A stretch of DNA of 64,000 bases from the NCBI RefSeq assembly GCF_002095575.1, contig NZ_MLJJ01000014.1, positions 1 to 64,000 on the forward strand, given 5' to 3'. Positions 57,606-64,000 of this stretch are shown piece by piece. Origin of the DNA: Pantoea septica (lineage in GTDB: Bacteria; Pseudomonadota; Gammaproteobacteria; Enterobacterales; Enterobacteriaceae). The notes beneath the pieces are model-generated. The model did no database searches. It had not been told where the DNA came from and saw only the letters and a list, made by a program, of their open reading frames with translations. Position 1 is the stretch's first letter. Each line of letters opens with the position of its first letter. Position numbers and translations under genes: made by a program.

Positions 57606-58222
57606 TACATGACTCCCATCAGATAGACAATGGTAAATACGCAGATCCAGACCACATCCAGGAAGTGCCAGAACAGGCTCAGGCACAGGATACGGGTATG
57701 GTTAGTCGACGTCAGCCCACGTTTGGCAATCTGGAACATCAGTACCAGCATCCAGATCAGGCCGCAGGTAACGTGCAGGCCGTGGGTGCCTACCAGGGTA
57801 AAGAAGCCTGACAGGAAGCCGCTGCGATTCGGGCCGAAGCCTTCTTCGATCAGATGATGGAACTCGTAGATCTCCATGCAGATAAAGCCAAGACCGAACA
57901 GGAAAGTCAGCGCCAGCCAGCTAAGGACCGAGCTTTTCTTGTCGTGGTTCATGGCGATAACCGCCATGCCGTAGGTGATGGAGCTCAGCAGCAGCAGCGC
58001 TGTTTCGCCCAGAACGAACGGCAGTTCGAAGATGTCTTTGCCTGCCGGGCCACCGGCAGTGCTGTTGACCATAACTGCATAGGTCGCAAACAGGGTTGCG
58101 AAGATAATGCAGTCACTCATCAGGTAGATCCAGAAGCCAAAGACTTTATTGGCTCCTGCATCGTGATGCCCATGCTCCGCATGGGCGTCGTGGTGGTGTT
58201 TTGTCAGAGTTTCAGTCGACAT
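57605..58222 (-). CDS. cyoC: Cytochrome bo3 ubiquinol oxidase subunit III
   Basis: This 205-residue subunit has a His-rich soluble N terminus ([16 protein letters not shown]) and five membrane segments. It has the family [19 protein letters not shown] block. Length is near E. coli CyoC (204). It overlaps both cyoB and cyoD by one base (TAATG). Confidence 0.97.
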   Translation of the reverse strand: MSTETLTKHHHDAHAEHGHHDAGANKVFGFWIYLMSDCIIFATLFATYAVMVNSTAGGPAGKDIFELPFVLGETALLLLSSITYGMAVIAMNHDKKSSVLSWLALTFLFGLGFICMEIYEFHHLIEEGFGPNRSGFLSGFFTLVGTHGLHVTCGLIWMLVLMFQIAKRGLTSTNHTRILCLSLFWHFLDVVWICVFTIVYLMGVM

Positions 58223-60204
58223 TATTTCAGACCCGCTTTGCTAATATCGTCAAAGTGCTGCTTTTCGATCTTCTCAATCTCGGCAACCGGAACGTAGTAG
58301 TCCACGTCTTCGTCGAAGCTCTTCACAATCCAGGTCACGATCATGCCCAGGAAGCTCAGGCCAGCCAGCCACCAGATATGCCAGATTGCGGCAAAACCGA
58401 ATACCGTTGCGAAGGCTGCGATCACGATAGCCGCGCCGCTGTTCTTCGGCATATGAATCTCTTCATATTTCGCCGGCTGCTTGTACGCTTCGCCTTTCTC
58501 TTTCATTTCCCAGAACGCGTCGCGCTCGTGGATATGCGGGATAGTGGCAAAGTTGTAGAACGGCGGCGGTGAAGAGGTTGCCCACTCCAGCGTACGACCG
58601 CCCCACGGGTCACCGGTCAGATCGCGGTTCTGATGACGGTCACGCACAGAGACGTAGAACATGATCACCTGGCTGATGATACCGCACGCGATCAGCGCTG
58701 CACCCACGGCGGCAATAACCAGCAGAGAGTGGAACTGCGGATCGATATCCTGGCTCAGACGACGGGTCATGCCCATGAAGCCCAGCACATAGAGCGGCAT
58801 AAAGGCAACGAAGAAGCCGATGATCCAGAACCAGAAGGCGCGTTTGCCCCAGGTTTCGTTCAGGGTAAAGCCGAAGGCTTTCGGGAACCAGTAGGTCACG
58901 CCAGCCATACAACCGAATACCACGCCGCCGATGATGACGTTATGGAAGTGCGCAATCAGGAACAGACTGTTGTGCAGCACGAAGTCCGCACCCGGCACCG
59001 CCAGCAGAACGCCGGTCATACCACCTACAGAGAAGGTGACCAGGAAGCCTACGGTCCACAGCATGGCAGAGTGCATCACGATGCGACCCTGATACATGGT
59101 GAACAGCCAGTTAAAGATTTTCACGCCGGTCGGGATGGCGATAATCATCGTCATAATACCGAAGAAGGCGTTAACGTTCGCGCCCGCACCCATGGTGAAG
59201 AAGTGGTGCAGCCAGACGATGAACGACAGTACGGTAATGGCGATAGTTGCCCAAACCAGTGAGGTGTAGCCAAACAGACGTTTTTTCGAGAAGGTCGCAG
59301 TGACTTCAGAGAAGACGCCAAATACCGGCAGAACCAGGATGTACACTTCCGGATGACCCCAGACCCAGATCAGGTTGACGTACATCATCATGTTACCGCC
59401 CATATCATTGGTAAAGAAATGGAAGCCAAGGTAACGATCAAGCGTCAACAGCGCCAGGGTCACGGTCAGAACCGGGAACGCAGCGATAATCAGGACGTTG
59501 GTGCAAAGAGAAGCCCAGGTAAATACCGGCATTTTGAACAGGTCCATGCCCGGCGCACGCATCTTCAGAATGGTCACGAAGAAGTTGATACCGGTCAGCG
59601 TGGTCCCGATACCGGAAAGCTGGAGACTCCAGATCCAGTAATCGACCCCGACGCCAGGACTGTACTCCGCGCCTGAAAGCGGCGGATAGGCCAGCCAGCC
59701 GGTCTGTGCAAACTCGCCCACGCCCAGCGACAGGTTAACCAGGATCACACCGACCGCAGTAAACCAGAAGCTCAGGTTGTTCAGGAACGGGAATGCAACG
59801 TCGCGCGCGCCGATTTGCAGCGGAACCGCGATGTTCATCAGACCTACCACGAAAGGCATCGCCACGAAGAAGATCATAATCACGCCGTGCGCGGTAAAGA
59901 TCTGGTCGTAGTGGTGCGGTGGAAGTATGCCAGCTTCCCCGGCGGAAGCCATTACCTGCTGGGTACGCATCATGATGGCATCGGCGAAGCCGCGCAGCAG
60001 CATGACGAACGCCATGATGATGTACATGATACCCAGTTTTTTATGGTCGACGGAGGTAAGCCATTCCGACCACAGGTACTGCCATTTACCAAAGTAGGTT
60101 AGGGCAGCGATGATTGCCAGACCACCAATGATGATCCCGGCAACCGTAACCATGATAATCGGCTCATGGTACGGCACTGCATCCAGTGTTAATTTTCCGA
60201 ACAT
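58222..60204 (-). CDS. cyoB: Cytochrome bo3 ubiquinol oxidase subunit I
   Basis: This 660-residue catalytic subunit has about 15 membrane segments. The CuB and haem ligands are visible in [27 protein letters not shown] and [13 protein letters not shown]; the haem b His lies in [16 protein letters not shown]. It reduces oxygen to water and pumps protons. Length is near E. coli CyoB (663). It starts four bases after the cyoA stop. Confidence 0.98.
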   Translation of the reverse strand: MFGKLTLDAVPYHEPIIMVTVAGIIIGGLAIIAALTYFGKWQYLWSEWLTSVDHKKLGIMYIIMAFVMLLRGFADAIMMRTQQVMASAGEAGILPPHHYDQIFTAHGVIMIFFVAMPFVVGLMNIAVPLQIGARDVAFPFLNNLSFWFTAVGVILVNLSLGVGEFAQTGWLAYPPLSGAEYSPGVGVDYWIWSLQLSGIGTTLTGINFFVTILKMRAPGMDLFKMPVFTWASLCTNVLIIAAFPVLTVTLALLTLDRYLGFHFFTNDMGGNMMMYVNLIWVWGHPEVYILVLPVFGVFSEVTATFSKKRLFGYTSLVWATIAITVLSFIVWLHHFFTMGAGANVNAFFGIMTMIIAIPTGVKIFNWLFTMYQGRIVMHSAMLWTVGFLVTFSVGGMTGVLLAVPGADFVLHNSLFLIAHFHNVIIGGVVFGCMAGVTYWFPKAFGFTLNETWGKRAFWFWIIGFFVAFMPLYVLGFMGMTRRLSQDIDPQFHSLLVIAAVGAALIACGIISQVIMFYVSVRDRHQNRDLTGDPWGGRTLEWATSSPPPFYNFATIPHIHERDAFWEMKEKGEAYKQPAKYEEIHMPKNSGAAIVIAAFATVFGFAAIWHIWWLAGLSFLGMIVTWIVKSFDEDVDYYVPVAEIEKIEKQHFDDISKAGLK

Positions 60205-60208
60205 CGTA

Positions 60209-61135
60209 TTATTCCTCGGCTCCCGCGGAAGCGGTGTGACTCATGTCCATGCCTTCGTGCTGAGACATGTCCATCTTCCCGTGGCTGGTCATGAACTTAG
60301 CGATAACTTGCTTGAACAGTTCAGGATTCGCTGAAGAGAAATATTCCACCGGATGATTTTCGCTTGGCACAGCGACTTTCTCGAAATCTTCCATGGTGGT
60401 CAGCGTGTTAGGCGCCGCTTTAACTTTGGCGACCCACTGCTGGAATTCCGCATCGTCCTTGGTTGCAATGGCTTTGAACTTCATACCAGAGAAACCTCGA
60501 CCACTGAAGTTCGAGGAAATACCGTCGAACGTTCCTGGCTCGTTGGCGATCAGGTGCAGTTGGGTCTGCATGCCCGCCATGGCGTAGATCTGGCTGCCGA
60601 GCGTCGGAATAAAGAAGGAGTTCATAACGGAGTTAGAGGTAATTTTGAAGCTCACCGGCGTGTTAGCCGGGAAAGCGATCTGGTTAACGGTGGCAATACC
60701 CTGTTCCGGGTAGATAAACAACCATTTCCAGTCCAGCGCCACCACTTGGATCTCAACCGGCTTCACGTCAGAGGCCAGCGGTTTGCTCGGCTCCAGCGCG
60801 TGGGTTGATTTCCAGGTCAGCACGCCGAGGAAGAGAATGATCAGGATCGGAATGGTCCAGACCACGGCTTCGACTTTGTTAGAGTGCGACCAGTTGGGGC
60901 TGTACTTCGCTTCAGTGTTGGATGCACGATATTTCCATGCAAACACCACCGCCATCAAGATTGCCGGAATAACGACGATCATCATTAAGCCGAAGGCTGT
61001 CAGAATCAACGAACGTTGCTCAAGTGCAATCTGTCCCTTGGGATTTAACAACGCATTATCGCAGCCACTCATTAACAAAGTGCCTGCGATTAATGACAAA
61101 ATCCCCAAACTTTTATTGTATTTCCTGAGTCTCAT
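60209..61135 (-). CDS. cyoA: Cytochrome bo3 ubiquinol oxidase subunit II
   Basis: This 308-residue lipoprotein has the lipobox MSGC (Cys25), two membrane segments (about 42-65 and 88-106) and a periplasmic cupredoxin-like domain without CuA ligands, as usual for the ubiquinol oxidases. The C terminus is rich in Met and His ([13 protein letters not shown]). E. coli CyoA has 315 residues. It is the first gene of the cyoABCDE operon; its promoter must be in 61136-61584. Confidence 0.97.
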   Translation of the reverse strand: MRLRKYNKSLGILSLIAGTLLMSGCDNALLNPKGQIALEQRSLILTAFGLMMIVVIPAILMAVVFAWKYRASNTEAKYSPNWSHSNKVEAVVWTIPILIILFLGVLTWKSTHALEPSKPLASDVKPVEIQVVALDWKWLFIYPEQGIATVNQIAFPANTPVSFKITSNSVMNSFFIPTLGSQIYAMAGMQTQLHLIANEPGTFDGISSNFSGRGFSGMKFKAIATKDDAEFQQWVAKVKAAPNTLTTMEDFEKVAVPSENHPVEYFSSANPELFKQVIAKFMTSHGKMDMSQHEGMDMSHTASAGAEE

Positions 61136-61584
61136 TTAACGACCTCAATGACAAAGGGCTTATTGTCGTTTAAGTGTGCGCGCATTTTACGGGAAGGTTT
61201 ATGCAGTGTAAACCAGCATAAGGATGTGTCAGCAGCGTGTTGACACCTTTTGCTAAGGGTGTCACAGATGTTGCCTGGGGTAATAAATTATTAACTGCGA
61301 CAAGCAGTTGGCACTAATATAACAAAAACCAATGAAAGTATCCTTAAAGAAAACAGGGAAAGAATAAACCTTACTTTTGATACCCAATTCTTTAACAAAT
61401 CTGCATCATTTGAGTGATGAAATTTATACAAAATAATTGCGCACCGGTTTTTAATATATTCGCTGAATGCAAAAATGGGATCTTAATATTTCCAGGAAAA
61501 TAACACTGGATGACAAAGTTTAACTTTTGCCGCCCGTCAAGGCGGCCCGATTAATTTTCCCGTTGAAATAATAACGGGTGTGAA
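61136..61584. other. Intergenic region between ampG and cyoA (cyo promoter region)
   Basis: These 449 bases hold no gene. The centre (61300-61500) is AT-rich. An inverted repeat at 61241-61264 stands about 110 bases before cyoA. Two stem-loops lie beside the ampG stop (61528-61547 GCCGCC/GGCGGC type and 61558-61577 CCCGTT/AACGGG type). In E. coli cyo is controlled by ArcA, FNR, Fur and CRP; I did not find a convincing site for any of them by eye. Confidence 0.6.
61241..61264 (-). promoter_or_regulatory. Inverted repeat upstream of cyoA, candidate operator
   Basis: TGACACC and GGTGTCA are exact complements around a 10-base centre, 106-129 bases upstream of the cyoA start. The size and symmetry fit a dimeric regulator site. 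The regulator is not identified. Confidence 0.4.
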
Positions 61585-63066
61585 TTAAAGCGGCTGCGCC
61601 GCGCTTTTCCGCTGCGCTATGTAGTCAAGCGTCACGCCGCCGCATACCGCCAGCGCCAGCAGCGCCATACCGGCTTCGAACAGCGCGCCCGGCACGCTCT
61701 CCAGCCGCCACAGCCCCAGCGCCTGACACGCCAGCGTCGTCAGCCAGAGCGCGATAACAGCGCATCCGACGCAGAACAGGCGCGTCGTCCAGCGGTAGCC
61801 GGCGGCGAAACGCGTGCGCGTCAGGAAGCGCTCGCTGTTTTGCGCTTCGTTCAGGGTGTCGCGACAGAGCAGCAGTAGCAGCAGGCCGGGCAGCGCCGCC
61901 AGCACGGTGAAAGCGTAGAAGGCAGGCCAGCCCCAGATCTCAACCAGCCAGCCGGCCGCCGGGCCGACATAGACGCGGCCAACCGCCGACAGCGCGGAGA
62001 GCAGGGCGAACTGCGTGGCGGAAAATGCTTTGTTGCACAGGGTCATCAGCAGCGCGACGAACGCTGCCGTGCCCATGCCGCCGCACAGATTCTCCACGAA
62101 GACGGCGCTGGCCATGCTCCATAGATGCGGCGGCGTCACCGCCAGCAGCCAGTAGGCGAAATTCGAGACCGCCTGCAGCACGCCAAAAATCATCAGGGCG
62201 CGGAACAGGCTCAGGCGCTGCATCAGCACGCCGCCGTAGAGGGCACCGACAATGGTCGCCAGCAGGCCGAGCGTTTTGTTCACCAGCCCGACGTCGCCGG
62301 CGTTGAAACCGACGCCGCGGATCAGGAACGTGGTGGTCAGCGAGGCGGCGAAGGCGTCGCCCAACTTATAGAGCACGATAAGGGTAATCAGCAGCCAGGC
62401 GTTGTTGCGCTGAAAAAAGTCCTTCAGCGGCAGCGACACCGCCTCGCGCAGCGAATGCGGCGTGGCGGCGCGCGTATCGGGCTCTTTCGCCATCAGGGTG
62501 GCGATAAGCGCTGGCACCATCAGCAGCGCCATCAGCCAGTAGGTCGCCTGCCAGCCGAGATAGCGATCCGCCAGCCAGAGCGCGAGTCCGCCGGAGACCA
62601 GCATCGCCAGCCGGTAGCCGAGCACGGTGATGGCGGCGCCGCTGCCGCGCTCTTCCGGCGGCAGCACGTCGGTTTTCCACGCGTCGAAGACGATATCCTG
62701 TGAAGCGGAGCAGAAGGCGACCAGCACCGCCAGCGCGGCGAGCAGCGTCAGGTCGCGCCCGGGCTGCATAAAGCCCATGGCGATAATCCCGGCGATCAGC
62801 GCCAGCTGCGTTAGCAGCAGCCAGCCGCGGCGGCGCCCGAGAAACGGCGGCGTAAAGCGGTCCATCACCGGCGACCAGAGAAATTTAAAAACGTACGCCT
62901 GGCCTACCAGCGAAAAAAAGCCGATGGTTTTGAGATCGACATTTTCCACCGTCATCCACGCCTGCAGCGTGCCGGCGGTCAGCGCCAGCGGCAGGCCTGA
63001 GGCAAAGCCCAGCAGCAGTAAAACTGCGGCGTTTCGTTGAGTGAAGATGCGAAGATAGTGATTCAT
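61585..63066 (-). CDS. ampG: Muropeptide transporter AmpG
   Basis: This 493-residue inner-membrane MFS permease imports GlcNAc-anhydroMurNAc peptides for murein recycling and AmpC induction. It starts MNHYLRIFTQRNAAVLLLLG and shows GFASGLPLALTAGTLQAWM, SPVMDRFTPPFLGRRRGWLL (quoted to GRRRGW) and PPEERGSGAAITVLGYRLAML-type motifs; about 14 membrane segments. E. coli AmpG has 491 residues. It follows yajG on the same strand after 51 bases that contain a hairpin. Confidence 0.96.
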   Translation of the reverse strand: MNHYLRIFTQRNAAVLLLLGFASGLPLALTAGTLQAWMTVENVDLKTIGFFSLVGQAYVFKFLWSPVMDRFTPPFLGRRRGWLLLTQLALIAGIIAMGFMQPGRDLTLLAALAVLVAFCSASQDIVFDAWKTDVLPPEERGSGAAITVLGYRLAMLVSGGLALWLADRYLGWQATYWLMALLMVPALIATLMAKEPDTRAATPHSLREAVSLPLKDFFQRNNAWLLITLIVLYKLGDAFAASLTTTFLIRGVGFNAGDVGLVNKTLGLLATIVGALYGGVLMQRLSLFRALMIFGVLQAVSNFAYWLLAVTPPHLWSMASAVFVENLCGGMGTAAFVALLMTLCNKAFSATQFALLSALSAVGRVYVGPAAGWLVEIWGWPAFYAFTVLAALPGLLLLLLCRDTLNEAQNSERFLTRTRFAAGYRWTTRLFCVGCAVIALWLTTLACQALGLWRLESVPGALFEAGMALLALAVCGGVTLDYIAQRKSAAQPL

Positions 63067-63081
63067 GCTGACCCTGAAGCG

Positions 63082-63104
63082 ATGCCCGGCGGTGCGCCGG
63101 GCAT
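63082..63104 (-). other. Hairpin between yajG and ampG
   Basis: ATGCCCGGC and GCCGGGCAT pair exactly around a 5-base loop in the yajG-ampG spacer. It lacks a T run, so mRNA processing or stability is more likely than termination. Confidence 0.45.
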
Positions 63105-63117
63105 AGAGTGCGGCGGA

Positions 63118-63696
63118 TTAATGCGCGTTCTGCTTGATGAAGTTGTTGATGCTGGTGTCTTGCGCCATATCGGCGATCACGTCGCCCAGCGTCGAGTTCA
63201 CAGCCTTAGTGATCTTGTCGTTGGTCGCGCTGAAGGCGCCTTCTACGCTATAGGTCTGGCGATAGTTCTTCACCTGCTTGTTGCCGTTCTTCGCGGTGGC
63301 GATAATCGAGATATCCGCTTTGGTGGTGATGCTGTAGCGCACGTTGCCCTGGGTCACGTCCGCATAGAGGTTATTCACCACGATCTGCAGATCGACGGCG
63401 CCTTCCGGTCCGATCATATAGCCGCGTGCGGTCATCTGCTTCTCCAGCACTTCCTGCAGCAGGAAGCGCAGATCGCGGGACGGCGTCAGGGTAACCAGCT
63501 GGCCGTCGCGATTGACTTTCGCCAACGCCTGGTCGCTGCGCTGATCGGCGCCGTTGATGCTGACGGTCACGCCCATCAGGCTTGGATCCTGCTGCGGCAG
63601 TTCGATTTTCGGCTGAATGGTCAGCGTATTGCTGTTAGTGGCGCAGCCGGCCAAAATGAAGGCGGCCAGCAGGGGAAATAACAGTTTTTTCAACAT
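63118..63696 (-). CDS. yajG: YajG family lipoprotein
   Basis: This 192-residue lipoprotein starts MLKKLLFPLLAAFILAGC, with the lipidated Cys at position 18. The mature part has an alternating beta-rich domain with KNGNKQVKNYRQTYSVEGAF (quoted to TYSVEG) typical of YajG. Its function is unknown; in E. coli it precedes ampG and is divergent from bolA, as here. Length equals E. coli YajG (192). The start at 63696 is favoured over upstream in-frame ATGs by the signal peptide. Confidence 0.95.
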   Translation of the reverse strand: MLKKLLFPLLAAFILAGCATNSNTLTIQPKIELPQQDPSLMGVTVSINGADQRSDQALAKVNRDGQLVTLTPSRDLRFLLQEVLEKQMTARGYMIGPEGAVDLQIVVNNLYADVTQGNVRYSITTKADISIIATAKNGNKQVKNYRQTYSVEGAFSATNDKITKAVNSTLGDVIADMAQDTSINNFIKQNAH

Positions 63697-63975
63697 GCTT
63701 ATTCTCATTAATGTTGTGGGTTGGTTTGCAAAAACTGCGGCCATCATAGCATTGCGCGGCAGTGAAAAAAGCCCTTGAGAAGGGGAAATTCGCGGTAACC
63801 GCCTTTTTTATACGCTAAGAAAAATCCGGGCATTGACCCGCACCCGCGCTGCGCTATCATGCCGGTCGGCTTAAACGGCGGCGGAAATATTTTCACACAT
63901 TTATACGGATGCGTCTGAAAACCTACTAATATTTAACCAGATGGGGCACAGCGCTCGCCATTGAGGAAAGAGACA

Positions 63976-64000
63976 ATGATTCGCGAACAGATTGAAGAGA
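63976..64000 (+). CDS. bolA: 5' end of bolA (partial)
   Basis: The ATG at 63976 follows GAGGAAAGAGAC and opens MIREQIEE, identical to the start of E. coli BolA, a morphogene and transcription regulator that also works with monothiol glutaredoxins in iron-sulfur handling. The gene runs off the right edge. The 279 bases between yajG and bolA must hold both promoters; in E. coli bolA uses a sigma-S gearbox promoter, which I could not assign here with confidence. Confidence 0.9.

Overview
The window is a 64 kb chromosomal segment of a gammaproteobacterium of the order Enterobacterales. Its backbone follows the Escherichia coli order iraP-psiF-proC-yaiI-aroL-yaiA-aroM-ppnP-rdgC-mak-sbcC-sbcD-phoB-phoR-brnQ-proY-acpH-queA-tgt-yajC-secD-secF-yajI-nrdR-ribD-ribH-nusB-thiL-pgpA-yajO-dxs-ispA-xseB-thiI-yajL-panE-yajQ-yajR-cyoEDCBA-ampG-yajG-bolA. 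The GC-rich base composition, the very high identity of the housekeeping proteins to E. coli, and the absence of phoA, araJ, malZ and tsx from their usual places suggest Erwiniaceae (Pantoea, Mixta or Erwinia type). The genus is an inference.

Layout. 1-5 kb: a partial Gly-rich gene, iraP, psiF, lpxO, a Rieske-FAD oxidoreductase and proC. 4.7-7.6 kb: an unknown membrane protein, a DUF421 protein, yaiI, a DUF2076 protein and aroL. 7.7-12.3 kb: yaiA, then an accessory cassette of an IclR regulator, an OPT-family transporter, a DUF1177 protein and aroM, the last three forming a tight operon. 12.4-16.6 kb: ppnP, an unknown exported protein, rdgC, mak and a small lipoprotein with a TolA C-terminal-like domain. 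16.6-24.6 kb: sbcDC diverging from phoBR, with a PstS-like binding protein directly behind phoR. 24.8-29 kb: a MetE-family methyltransferase behind a met-box array, then brnQ and proY. 29.1-33.8 kb: a species-specific block (acyltransferase/SGNH protein, inositol-monophosphatase family enzyme, YbdG-type channel) where malZ would be expected. 33.9-44.9 kb: acpH, queA-tgt-yajC-secDF, yajI, kbp, and nrdR-ribD-ribH-nusB-thiL-pgpA. 45-54.8 kb: yajO, dxs-ispA-xseB, thiI, yajL-panE, yajQ and a Zn alcohol dehydrogenase. 54.9-64 kb: yajR, the cyoABCDE operon, ampG, yajG and the first codons of bolA.

Functional groups. Phosphate and stress signalling is represented by iraP, psiF, phoBR and the PstS-like protein. 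tRNA modification and protein export share one run (queA-tgt-yajC-secDF). Flavin, thiamine and isoprenoid synthesis genes cluster at 41-51 kb, and the bo3 oxidase operon closes the window.

Two things stand out beyond the conserved backbone. First, aroM, an orphan of unknown function in E. coli, is translationally coupled here to a transporter and a DUF1177 gene under a probable IclR regulator, so it looks like part of a small uptake-and-processing system. Second, a family of dispersed intergenic elements (three copies, 108-183 bp) has inverted-repeat ends in two copies, and all three share an open reading frame. I found no tRNA, rRNA, CRISPR array, intact insertion sequence or prophage.
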